DNA of 64,000 bases from Bacteroides salyersiae WAL 10018 = DSM 18765 = JCM 12988 (GTDB lineage Bacteria > Bacteroidota > Bacteroidia > Bacteroidales > Bacteroidaceae): positions 1,571,207 through 1,635,206 of the forward strand of contig NZ_KB905466.1 of NCBI RefSeq assembly GCF_000381365.1, given 5' to 3'. The notes under the pieces were generated by a model. That model did not search any database, had not been told where the DNA came from, and worked only from the letters and a program-made list of their open reading frames with translations. Below are positions 1 through 6,376 of this stretch, piece by piece (the stretch's first letter is position 1; every line of letters starts with the position of its first letter). The translations under genes and the position numbers were made by a program.

Positions 1-15
1 TCACTTGTTATTCAC
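1..15. repeat. cassette boundary site S0 (partial, cut by window edge)
   Basis: The conserved core end CTTG (4-7) is followed by a variable arm TTATTCAC (8-15). The arm pairs imperfectly (6 of 8) with the left arm of the next site at 463-470. The rest of the core lies left of the window, so the array continues there. Confidence 0.6.
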
Positions 16-38
16 ATAATTCCTATTTATACAAATGG

Positions 39-431
39 TTAGTCCCATTCTATTTTATCTCTTTTTTCTTGGAGGATTTTATATATTTCCTCTTCATTTT
101 CAATTAAGGAGATAATAATATTAGCAAAGCGTTTTGCTTTTTCCTCATTCTCTTCATTTTCTGCAAAGTAAGCGGCGTATGTACCAGCTTCGGGATCACT
201 ATCAATACTTTGCAAAATATCAGGTGCATTTTCAGCAAGATAGTAATTCAAGAAAGCGCCCCAATTATAGCCATTCATGTATGCTTCTCTGTTTATCTCA
301 TACATTTTTTGACCTACTGCCAAAGGCTTCTCTTTTTCGTCTTCAAAAAGCAAGACTATGTTACCATAACCATTTGTGTAAATTTGAACATACTCATATT
401 TCAAAATCTCTCTTCCTTCTGTTGCTTCCAT
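39..431 (-). CDS. Imm51-like immunity protein
   Basis: This 130-aa protein has no signal peptide or membrane segment, so it is probably cytosolic. The segment MNGYNWGAFLNYYLAENAPD (about residues 52-71), followed by DSDPEAGTYAAYF, closely resembles the Imm51 family of polymorphic-toxin immunity proteins. The family match is from memory, not from a search. Its expected role is to bind and neutralise an incoming antibacterial effector. No toxin gene is adjacent, so it would be an orphan immunity gene. It is the only gene of its cassette. The start is ATG at 431, and the upstream boundary is site S1. Length is normal for the family. The target toxin cannot be read from the sequence. Confidence 0.75.
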   Translation of the reverse strand: MEATEGREILKYEYVQIYTNGYGNIVLLFEDEKEKPLAVGQKMYEINREAYMNGYNWGAFLNYYLAENAPDILQSIDSDPEAGTYAAYFAENEENEEKAKRFANIIISLIENEEEIYKILQEKRDKIEWD

Positions 432-462
432 ATTACTTTTCTTTTTCTATTATTTTATATTT

Positions 463-518
463 GCGGATAATAGCTAAGCAGATAACGGCGTAGTCCGTTA
501 TCCCGGCTTGTTATCAAC
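463..518. repeat. attC-like cassette boundary site S1
   Basis: The left arm is GCGGATAA (463-470). The core at 471-510 holds an inverted repeat GATAACGG / CCGTTATC with loop CGTAGT, then CCCGGCTTG. The right arm TTATCAAC (511-518) is the exact complement of the left arm of S2. The core start (TAGCTAAGC) diverges from the TGGTTTGAC seen at most other sites. Confidence 0.75.
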
Positions 519-524
519 TTTATA

Positions 525-908
525 CTATAATGAACTATTATACATGCCAATATATTTAAGTCCATTGAAACTTTTCTCCTTATTTGGAATTGTAAGAGAA
601 ACATCCGTTAAGTAAAAAACAGCGTTTCCCTTTACAAGCTCCATTGCCTTACATTTTATCAGTGCATTCTTTATATCACCCATATCAATAGGTACTTGTT
701 GTAATAAAATGCTAATATCCTGTTCTTCATTGAATAGAGGAATAATACCGATAAAATCTTCATCAAATTCATCAGTATTTATATCTATACAGAATCGGCA
801 AGGAGAATCTTGGAGATTGAAGTAATCTTCATAATCTTTTTCACTTCCGGAAAAAGTTCCAATCCATATATGGACTTTTTTCATTCTTTCTAATAGACTT
901 AAATACAT
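525..908 (-). CDS. Imm22-like immunity protein
   Basis: This 127-aa acidic protein is probably cytosolic. Its N-terminus KKVHIWIGTFSGSEKDYEDYF, followed by FCIDINTDEFDEDFIGIIP, resembles the Imm22 (formerly DUF4284) immunity family: a beta strand ending in IGTF/IGNF, then an E/D-rich helix and a DEDF motif. It probably blocks a toxin delivered by contact with a neighbouring cell, and no such toxin lies nearby. It is the sole gene of the cassette between sites S1 and S2. ATG at 908 opens the frame. A second ATG at 884 (MKKVHIW) fits the family N-terminus better, so the true start may be eight codons later. The family call is from memory of the motif. Confidence 0.72.
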   Translation of the reverse strand: MYLSLLERMKKVHIWIGTFSGSEKDYEDYFNLQDSPCRFCIDINTDEFDEDFIGIIPLFNEEQDISILLQQVPIDMGDIKNALIKCKAMELVKGNAVFYLTDVSLTIPNKEKSFNGLKYIGMYNSSL

Positions 909-926
909 AACAGTTTATTTAGAGTT

Positions 927-984
927 GTTGATAATGGTTTGACGGGGAACGGCGTTAGTCCGTTATCCCGGCTTGTTAGTATTC
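927..984. repeat. attC-like cassette boundary site S2
   Basis: The left arm GTTGATAA (927-934) is a perfect reverse complement of the S1 right arm. The core TGGTTTGACGGGGAACGG ... CCGTTATCCCGGCTTG forms an imperfect hairpin (AACGG/CCGTT, loop CGTTAGT). The right arm TTAGTATTC (976-984) is the perfect complement of the S3 left arm. Confidence 0.85.
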
Positions 985-992
985 TTTTTTTG

Positions 993-1685
993 TTAGAATA
1001 GATGTTTCAAATGTTCCATGCCATTGTGTGGAATAAATTGTAGTTGTATGCGGTCAGCATAGTTTTGTTGTATATATTTGTCTATATCATCTACGTCATC
1101 CATATTTACATTAAGCCGCAGTCCACCACCATGAAAATGTATCCAAATCCCATTTTCTGACTGTTCCAATGAATATCCTTTTGTCATTATGTGATAAATC
1201 CAGCCATGACTTTTTAATAGACTTTCATTGTTTGTTAGTTCTGATTTTATCATAGGGGATAAGGAGTTGAATTGAAGTAGCATTACTCGCTGTATGCCCA
1301 TAGATTTAATTTTTAGACTTCCACAGGTAATGGCTCTTTTTACTATTTCTTTAAGGAAATCAATGTATGCTTCTTTATCATACTTCATATCGCTAATCAA
1401 ACTAAGAGGTCTGAAAGTAGTCGAACATATAATAATGAATTTTTGGTGCGAACTACCTTTATCCATTAGGTCTAATATATGCTTTCGTATGTTAGAAGAA
1501 ATTAGAGCTAAAACGTACAAATGTCTACTACAATATTCCCATACAGACTTTTTCTTGTCAAACGCACATTGCATAATAAAATCAACATCTTCCGTCATGT
1601 TCGCACTATTTTCATGTCGCTGAAACATTTGAAACAGATTATTACTCATTTCTTCCGAAATCCTTATTTTATCGTTATCATTCAT
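993..1685 (-). CDS. cassette-encoded protein of unknown function, probable immunity protein
   Basis: I do not recognise this 230-aa protein. It lacks a signal peptide. Residues about 30-150 look all-helical, with repeated short amphipathic helices. The C-terminal 60 residues look beta-rich (GIWIHFHGGGLRLNVNMDD). It fills one cassette between S2 and S3, alone. By position in an array of immunity genes it probably protects against a toxin, but nothing in the sequence proves it. The start is ATG at 1685. A remote relation to the HEAT-like helical proteins in the two paired cassettes is possible but not shown. Confidence 0.65.
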   Translation of the reverse strand: MNDNDKIRISEEMSNNLFQMFQRHENSANMTEDVDFIMQCAFDKKKSVWEYCSRHLYVLALISSNIRKHILDLMDKGSSHQKFIIICSTTFRPLSLISDMKYDKEAYIDFLKEIVKRAITCGSLKIKSMGIQRVMLLQFNSLSPMIKSELTNNESLLKSHGWIYHIMTKGYSLEQSENGIWIHFHGGGLRLNVNMDDVDDIDKYIQQNYADRIQLQFIPHNGMEHLKHLF

Positions 1686-1702
1686 AATCGCTCTATCAAA
1701 AT

Positions 1703-1760
1703 GAATACTAATGGTTCAGCGGAGAACGCTGTTAGGCGTTATCATGCGTTGTTAGCTACC
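1703..1760. repeat. attC-like cassette boundary site S3
   Basis: The left arm GAATACTAA (1703-1711) perfectly complements the S2 right arm. The core holds GAACGC / GCGTT around TGTTAG and ends GCGTTG. The right arm TTAGCTACC (1752-1760) perfectly complements the S4 left arm. The site overlaps the last codons of the 1742-2050 gene, so its C-terminus (VANNA) is partly encoded by the site. Confidence 0.82.
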
Positions 1761-2050
1761 TCTTTTGTATTCTCCAGTTCTTCAATAGTTCTCCAACACA
1801 TTCCTTTAATGCTTTTGTTTGAAGATTTTTGATATACTAAACGCAAACTATTTAGAATATCCATTCGCTGATTTTCTGTCATAGTTCCACCAAATATATG
1901 TCCGTCATTTACGTTTACTTTAGCGCAATGGTGTCCTATTCCCATTGTAATATGACTTATAGTAGGAAAATCTCTTTTCTTCAACATAACATTACAGAAT
2001 ATATCCCATACGCCATTATCTCCCATGTATCCCATTATAGAGCCGGACAT
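1742..2050 (-). CDS. second gene of a paired cassette, unknown function (paralogue of 4387-4698)
   Basis: This 102-aa protein begins MSGSIMGYMGDNGVWDIFC and has no signal peptide. It is about 70 percent identical by eye to the 103-aa product at 4387-4698. The ATG follows the TAA of the upstream gene (2051-2443) with no gap and in the same frame, so the two could be read as one 233-residue chain but for that stop. Both copies keep this stop-start junction. The last codons run into boundary site S3. It is either the second partner of a two-subunit immunity unit, translated by reinitiation, or the tail of a protein made by stop readthrough. No family recognised. Confidence 0.65.
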   Translation of the reverse strand: MSGSIMGYMGDNGVWDIFCNVMLKKRDFPTISHITMGIGHHCAKVNVNDGHIFGGTMTENQRMDILNSLRLVYQKSSNKSIKGMCWRTIEELENTKEVANNA

Positions 2051-2443
2051 TTACCGGACTATCGCACTTGAATGGTGCGAATATTGTTTTGCCATTTCAT
2101 AAGCTCGTTGTTTAAATTCCACACAAGCTTTCTCTTTTGCAAAATCTTTGGCATAACAGGAGTGATCTATGTACCTTCGGCACACCCAATACAATATTGA
2201 TAAGTACTCCCAAAGCAACTTATCTTCAGTTTCCTGATGTAAAGCCTTTATCAACTTCTCCCGGTTTTCTAAAGATAAAAACCAAGTCTGTACGCCTAAT
2301 GTGTCACACCTTTTGCCGAACAACTCACTACAAGATGCCATAGTTATAAATCTTGCACTTTTCTTTCGCTGCACTACATTTTCAGATTGTAGTCCTTCCA
2401 GTGCGACATCTAATGTTTCTTTGGCGTATTTATACTTTCTCAT
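2051..2443 (-). CDS. first gene of a paired cassette, helical repeat-like protein (paralogue of 4699-5091)
   Basis: This 130-aa protein looks all-helical, with HEAT-like periodicity (for example LDVALEGLQSENVVQRKKSARF). It is about 70 percent identical by eye to the 4699-5091 product and has the same length. It opens a cassette that starts at site S4 (2461-2469 arm). It ends in TAA directly before the ATG of 1742-2050. The shared boundary arms (TTAGCTAC/GTAGCTAA) in the two paralogous cassettes suggest they descend from one cassette that was copied or acquired twice. Function is unknown; immunity is inferred from context. Confidence 0.68.
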   Translation of the reverse strand: MRKYKYAKETLDVALEGLQSENVVQRKKSARFITMASCSELFGKRCDTLGVQTWFLSLENREKLIKALHQETEDKLLWEYLSILYWVCRRYIDHSCYAKDFAKEKACVEFKQRAYEMAKQYSHHSSAIVR

Positions 2444-2460
2444 TTTAGTTATAATTTTAT

Positions 2461-2519
2461 GGTAGCTAATGGTTTGGTGAGGAACAGCGTTTAGCTGCTA
2501 TCTCGACCTCGTTATGAAC
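2461..2519. repeat. attC-like cassette boundary site S4
   Basis: The left arm GGTAGCTAA (2461-2469) perfectly complements the S3 right arm. The core TGGTTTGG... contains GAACAGC / GCTGCTATC with loop GTTTA and ends CTCG. The right arm TTATGAAC (2512-2519) pairs 6 of 8 with the S5 left arm. Confidence 0.83.
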
Positions 2520-2540
2520 TCACTTTCTAAATAAGGAGAA

Positions 2541-3389
2541 CTAACTCAAAGAAAGTATCTCATATATTTTTGTTTTAGCTGCTTCTATCTTTGGTGACAA
2601 GGTATATTCAGTTTTTTTTAAATATGGAATGAATTTTGACAACACTTCATGTTCTATAAAGTCGATAGATTTTCCTTGCAAATAGCGATAACGCATAAGT
2701 GCAATAATTTCTATTGGAAACACACGCCATTCAGTAGAATAAAATTCATTACTTATAAACGACTCTATGTGAGCCGTTTTTCTGTGGTGTTTCATCATGT
2801 CAGAAAGAACCGAGTTTATTTCATCTTCATTATCAGAAAGGATGATATCAAATCCACGTTGATAATCTTGAATAAGCGGTTTGGTTATATATTCTTTCCA
2901 AATCTCATGGTTTGCGGCATTGGTATATGCGTCATATAGCAAGAATGCTTCCTGCAAAGTTCGATCTTGATGATTTATAGAACATTTTTTGTTCAAAGCA
3001 TCACGGATTAAACCTATTATTGCGTGGAACATTAAGTTTATCTCCTGTTCTTTTCCAAAAGAAAGAATAGATAAAAACAAAGGGACACCTTCAACTAAGG
3101 TTCTCATGTATTTCTTTTCTTTATCATACAAATACATGATATGTACAATATATGTCATTGCAAACGCATCTATTATCCCTTTGAAATCTTCCTCATTAGG
3201 ATTATACCAAAACGAATAATAATGTATTCCAAAACAAAGCATACTGGCAGAACGCCATTTATAATAATCTTGCATTTTAACCGTAGGATTATTATAAAAT
3301 TCTTGAAGGTATTCGTGTTCTTCAAGAGGCAAATTGATATATTTATTCAAATTTTTATCAATAACCTTGTCAAAAGAGTTCTTTTTCAT
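2541..3389 (-). CDS. cassette-encoded helical protein, probable immunity protein
   Basis: This 282-aa protein looks mostly alpha-helical with no signal peptide or membrane helix. The C-terminal part (HHRKTAHIESFISNEFYSTE, then PIEIIALMRYRYLQGKSI) resembles the layout of large helical immunity families such as Imm49 or PoNi: a basic HRK stretch, then a helix with an acidic E-I-I-A-L pattern. The match is too weak to name one. It is the only gene between S4 and S5, and no toxin is adjacent. The start is ATG at 3389. Role inferred from position: neutralising an effector from a competing bacterium. Confidence 0.68.
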   Translation of the reverse strand: MKKNSFDKVIDKNLNKYINLPLEEHEYLQEFYNNPTVKMQDYYKWRSASMLCFGIHYYSFWYNPNEEDFKGIIDAFAMTYIVHIMYLYDKEKKYMRTLVEGVPLFLSILSFGKEQEINLMFHAIIGLIRDALNKKCSINHQDRTLQEAFLLYDAYTNAANHEIWKEYITKPLIQDYQRGFDIILSDNEDEINSVLSDMMKHHRKTAHIESFISNEFYSTEWRVFPIEIIALMRYRYLQGKSIDFIEHEVLSKFIPYLKKTEYTLSPKIEAAKTKIYEILSLS

Positions 3390-3427
3390 ATTTGATACTT
3401 TCTATTCTGTTGGGTTCTTCTTTAGTT

Positions 3428-3487
3428 GTCTATAATGGTTTGACAAGTATCTGCGTTTAGCAGCTATCTTGGCTTGTCACCAGCTAT
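3428..3487. repeat. attC-like cassette boundary site S5
   Basis: The left arm is GTCTATAA (3428-3435). The core TGGTTTGACAAG contains CTGC-GTTTA-GCAG flanked by AAG/CTT and ends GGCTTG. The right arm TCACCAGCTAT (3477-3487) complements the S6 left arm at 10 of 11 positions. Confidence 0.84.
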
Positions 3488-4320
3488 CATTTACCTATTC
3501 GTTCATTATTTTCATTTATTCCAAAATGTTCTAACCGATATTTATTTCGCTCTTTTTCATCCAATAACAAAACTGTTTTTGGGCGTTTGATACCGCCAAA
3601 TAACATTTTGTCATAATATGTGGCATCATATAATACATTCCACGGCTCTAAGCCATAATACGCATTACATAAGTTCAACAAAGTTGAGTCTCCTATAATT
3701 CTTTTCTTTGACACTTTCGCATTTGCGAGAGGGGCTACATTAAATAGTATCTTAAATGTCTTATTACTTAAATATTCGTTGTCTGTATTTTCAATGGAGA
3801 TGATTCGACTTTCTATTAATTCTTTATATGTTACTTGGTCTGTTTTCTTTTTGATTTCAAAAAGGCAGCAGGTTGGCGATTTATGCGTCAAATGCGTGTC
3901 AATAATTTGCCCAAACATGAATGTTTCATCTTTCAGTTTTAAGCTGAATACATCTCCGACTTTCCATTTCGCAGCTTTCGGTCTTTTCCACGTTTTTAGT
4001 TTTTTGAGAATTTCCCGCTTTTCATCGTTGGATAGATAGGCTTTAAGCTTTTCTATTGTCAGATTATTTATAATCTCCACCACTTTAAAAATTGTATCTG
4101 CACTTCGACTTTCAATATAGGTATTGTCTGCTTCATAATCAATATTCGGTTTGGGTTTTAAATCCACACAATTTTTCAATTCGCTTTTTAATAAGCCAAC
4201 CGCTTCATATTGATATGTCACTCCAAAAACATTTACCAAATCTTGGAAGATTAAAAAACATCCAAGCGTTTCATTTGGAAGTACAATTTCTATATTTCCG
4301 TAATTTACTATTTCATCCAT
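3487..4320 (-). CDS. Imm26-domain immunity protein
   Basis: This protein is 277 aa from ATG at 4320; an in-frame GTG at 4338 would add six residues. Residues about 115-185 hold WKVGDVFSLKLKDETFMFGQ, followed by a cysteine-containing strand and SRIISIENTDN. This is the signature start of Imm26 (GDVF, hydrophobic strand, FGQ/FGR). The N-terminal 110 residues form a separate helical region, and the C-terminal 90 residues (NAYYGLEPWNVLYDATYYDK) are also extra, so it is longer than a bare Imm26 domain. It is the sole gene of the cassette between S5 and S6. Expected role: cytosolic immunity protein for an absent toxin. Confidence 0.76.
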   Translation of the reverse strand: MDEIVNYGNIEIVLPNETLGCFLIFQDLVNVFGVTYQYEAVGLLKSELKNCVDLKPKPNIDYEADNTYIESRSADTIFKVVEIINNLTIEKLKAYLSNDEKREILKKLKTWKRPKAAKWKVGDVFSLKLKDETFMFGQIIDTHLTHKSPTCCLFEIKKKTDQVTYKELIESRIISIENTDNEYLSNKTFKILFNVAPLANAKVSKKRIIGDSTLLNLCNAYYGLEPWNVLYDATYYDKMLFGGIKRPKTVLLLDEKERNKYRLEHFGINENNERIGK

Positions 4321-4347
4321 ATCATTCCAATTTATCACTACCCCTTA

Positions 4348-4407
4348 ATAGCTGGTAATGGGTTGACAAGGGGCTGCGTTCAGCAGCTATCTTGGCTCGT
4401 TAGCTAC
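4348..4407. repeat. attC-like cassette boundary site S6
   Basis: The left arm is ATAGCTGGTAA (4348-4358). The core TGGGTTGACAAG contains CTGC-GTTCA-GCAG and ends GGCTCG. The right arm TTAGCTAC (4400-4407) perfectly complements the S7 arm (5109-5116). The site overlaps the stop and last codons of 4387-4698. Confidence 0.84.
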
Positions 4408-4698
4408 TTCTTTTGTTTTGGACAGTTTTCCAATCGTTCTTAAGCACATTCCCTCAATACTTCTATTCGAGGAGTGTTCATAGACTGATTGTAAGCTATT
4501 GAGAATATTAGTTCGTTGGTGTTCTGTCATAGTTCCACCAAATATCTGTCCGTCATTTACGTTTACTTTAGTACAAAACCATACTATACCCAGTGTTATG
4601 TGACTGATTGTAAGGTAGTCTCTTTTCTTTGCCATAACATCGCAAAAAATGTCCCACACGTCATTATCTCCCATGTAGCCCATTATGAAACCAGACAT
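4387..4698 (-). CDS. second gene of the integrase-proximal paired cassette (paralogue of 1742-2050)
   Basis: This 103-aa protein starts MSGFIMGYMGDNDVWDIFC. It is the close relative of the 1742-2050 product and sits in the same arrangement: its ATG is immediately after the TAA of the upstream gene and in the same frame. The last residues (VANEPR) are encoded inside boundary site S6. The repeat of this odd junction in two diverged copies argues that it is functional rather than a recent nonsense mutation. No known family or motif was recognised. Confidence 0.66.
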   Translation of the reverse strand: MSGFIMGYMGDNDVWDIFCDVMAKKRDYLTISHITLGIVWFCTKVNVNDGQIFGGTMTEHQRTNILNSLQSVYEHSSNRSIEGMCLRTIGKLSKTKEVANEPR

Positions 4699-5091
4699 TT
4701 ACCTGACTATTGCACTTGAATGTTTCGAATATTGTTTCGCTATTTCATAAGCCCGTTGTTTGAACTCAACACATAATGGCTCTTTTGCAAAATCTTTGGT
4801 ATAAAAGGAAGCATCTATATACCTGTCACATACTGAATCTATTATTAACAGATACTCCCAAAGTAACTTTGGTTCAGTTTCTTGGCGTACAGCATTTATT
4901 AACTTTTCCCGGTTTTCTAGTGATAAGAACCAGCTTTGTACATTAATTGTATCACACGTCTTGCCGAACAATTCACTACGTGATGCATTGGAAATAAATT
5001 TTATGTATTTCTTTCGTTCCGCAACATCTTCGGATTGTAGTCCTTGCAGTGCTACATCTAATGTTTCTTTGGTGTATTTATACTTTCTCAT
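4699..5091 (-). CDS. first gene of the integrase-proximal paired cassette (paralogue of 2051-2443)
   Basis: This 130-aa helical protein matches the 2051-2443 product in length and in most positions (for example the shared WFLSLENREKLI and CVEFKQRAYE). It is the first cassette gene after the recombinase, about 80 bp from its stop. By integron logic it could be the most recently inserted cassette. I see no TAnnTTTG promoter in that 80-bp gap, so expression may depend on transcription reading through the recombinase gene. Function unknown; immunity inferred. Confidence 0.68.
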   Translation of the reverse strand: MRKYKYTKETLDVALQGLQSEDVAERKKYIKFISNASRSELFGKTCDTINVQSWFLSLENREKLINAVRQETEPKLLWEYLLIIDSVCDRYIDASFYTKDFAKEPLCVEFKQRAYEIAKQYSKHSSAIVR

Positions 5092-5107
5092 TCAATTATA
5101 ATTTTAT

Positions 5108-5148
5108 GGTAGCTAATGTATTAAATAACTACACATTGTGGTGTAGTT
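5108..5148. repeat. integrase-proximal end site S7 (attI-like)
   Basis: The arm GGTAGCTAATG (5108-5118) matches the cassette side of the other sites, but the conserved core is missing. What follows toward the recombinase is unrelated and carries a different hairpin: AACTACAC (5127-5134) and GTGTAGTT (5141-5148) around ATTGTG. This is what an attI-type acceptor next to the first cassette should look like. The hairpin might instead be a weak terminator of the recombinase gene, though no T-run follows. Confidence 0.55.
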
Positions 5149-5171
5149 CCTATTCTCTATTAAATCGTAAC

Positions 5172-6278
5172 TTAATCATTATCCAAACTATCCAACGGAT
5201 TAGGAATTTTGGCTTTGTAAGCATTCGACACGTGTAGGTAAATAGAGGTTGTTTTTATATCGTTATGCCCCATAAGTTCTTGAATAGTTCTTAGGTCAGT
5301 CCCTTGTTCCAGCAAATGGGTAGCGAAAGTGTGCCGGAGCATGTGCAAATGTACCCGGCGTTTTATTCCGGCTTTTCTTGCCGCTTCTTTCAATATTTTC
5401 ATCAATGCGCTGGGTGAATATTGTTCACCTGCCTGTTCGCCCTCAAAAAGCCAATTTTGTGGTCTATATTCTTTGTAATAACTCCTTAGTTCTTTGAGTA
5501 CCTTTTCTGAAAGTAGAGAGTATCTACATTTCTTCCCCTTGCCAGCTATCTTAATCAGCATCCGTTCACTAATAATATCTTTCGGGGTCAGGTTAAGAAG
5601 TTCACTACGCCGTAATCCGGCAGAGTATATCAAGGAAATCATGCACCGATGTTTCCGGTTGGTTATCTGTGTAAAGATGTTTTTCATTTCTTCCCGGCTC
5701 AACACTTCGGGTAAAGCCTTATATTCTTTGACACGGGCAATCCCGCCGTAGTATTGCCGTTTACCCTTTCTGACCTTTTCGTAGTAGAACTTAATTGCGT
5801 TGATACGCATATTTTGTTGGGTGGCAGATATATGTTTCTCCTTTACCATATAGAGCATATAGGTATTTATATCCTCGACTGTCAGCAGGTCGAGGTCACG
5901 CCCTTTGTAGTACTCCATAAAATCACTGAAATAGATTTTATAGGCTTTTATGGTAGAAGGACTGTACCGTTTTTGTTCCAGCAGTTCCAGATAACCTTTA
6001 GGTCGTATATATTCACGTTTAGGTTTCGGATGCCGAATATATACCCGGTTGTAATCAATATAGGCATGGGGAGAGTAACGTTCATAAAAAACAGGAAGTC
6101 GGAATGTAGATGCCGGCACATAGGCGCGACCATTTCCGTCCATCTCGATTTCGGTATCTTGGGATAAAGCCAAGGCAATAGCCTGACTGTTTGCATAATC
6201 TATCCCTATGTAGTCCTGTCCATTTCTTATTTCTTTGTACAAGACGATGCTTTCCCGTTGTTTCTGTACATTATCCAT
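5172..6278 (-). CDS. tyrosine recombinase of the cassette array
   Basis: This protein is 368 aa from the first ATG (6278); the open frame starts earlier with a TTG. The catalytic set is complete: Arg about 223 (GLRRSELL), Lys about 247 (GKGKK), His-Met-Leu-Arg 312-315 (HMLRHTFATHLL), His 338 (MGHND) and nucleophile Tyr 347 (SIYLHVS). The C-terminus ends PNPLDSL, like many integron-type and Bacteroidetes recombinases. The extra helix insertion typical of IntI between the Lys and HxxR motifs is not evident. About 95 extra N-terminal residues precede the core-binding domain. It is transcribed in the same direction as the cassettes, unlike classical integrons. Expected job: insert and excise cassettes at the flanking sites. 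Confidence 0.9.
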   Translation of the reverse strand: MDNVQKQRESIVLYKEIRNGQDYIGIDYANSQAIALALSQDTEIEMDGNGRAYVPASTFRLPVFYERYSPHAYIDYNRVYIRHPKPKREYIRPKGYLELLEQKRYSPSTIKAYKIYFSDFMEYYKGRDLDLLTVEDINTYMLYMVKEKHISATQQNMRINAIKFYYEKVRKGKRQYYGGIARVKEYKALPEVLSREEMKNIFTQITNRKHRCMISLIYSAGLRRSELLNLTPKDIISERMLIKIAGKGKKCRYSLLSEKVLKELRSYYKEYRPQNWLFEGEQAGEQYSPSALMKILKEAARKAGIKRRVHLHMLRHTFATHLLEQGTDLRTIQELMGHNDIKTTSIYLHVSNAYKAKIPNPLDSLDND

Positions 6279-6324
6279 GTTGCTGAAAATAGGTTCATGC
6301 TCCAAAGATAGGGAAAACAACAAG

Positions 6325-6346
6325 AAAACGAACGCTCATTCGTTTT
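6325..6346. promoter_or_regulatory. inverted repeat, possible TetR operator
   Basis: Perfect 8-bp arms AAAACGAA (6325-6332) and TTCGTTTT (6339-6346) flank CGCTCA, between the TetR gene and the recombinase gene. The half CATTCGTTT recurs at 7450-7458 upstream of the TetR gene, suggesting one regulator binds both. Binding is inference. Confidence 0.45.
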
Positions 6347-6376
6347 TATTTGACCCAAATCAGTAAAAAATGAAAA

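Larger units (their letters stand above)
1..6278 (-). mobile_element. integron-like immunity-gene cassette array (rAID-1-like)
   Basis: A tyrosine recombinase gene (5172-6278) is followed in the same direction by at least seven cassettes, separated by short conserved sites at about 463, 927, 1703, 2461, 3428 and 4348, with partial sites at 1 and 5108. Reading the minus strand, each cassette begins with TTA plus a variable arm, then one or two genes, then the reverse complement of that arm, then a conserved imperfect hairpin. Three products match or resemble immunity families (Imm51, Imm22, Imm26) and no toxin is present. Known biology: Bacteroidales carry recombinase-associated acquired interbacterial defence (rAID-1) clusters with this build. 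The array runs off the left edge. The family assignment is inference from gene content and layout. Confidence 0.82.

Noticed and set aside
1-5150. CRISPR array
   Set aside because: The repeated sites are separated by full genes of 0.4-1 kb and are palindromic and diverged, so they are recombination sites and not CRISPR repeats.
5172-6278. Calling the recombinase a classical IntI integron integrase
   Set aside because: The extra helix insertion that marks IntI is not evident and the sites lack the canonical G^TT crossover, so I use integron-like only.
1-6278. Toxin genes paired with the immunity genes
   Set aside because: No large secreted or Rhs/VgrG-like ORF, nuclease-toxin domain or secretion signal is found in the cassettes. 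The immunity genes appear to be orphans.
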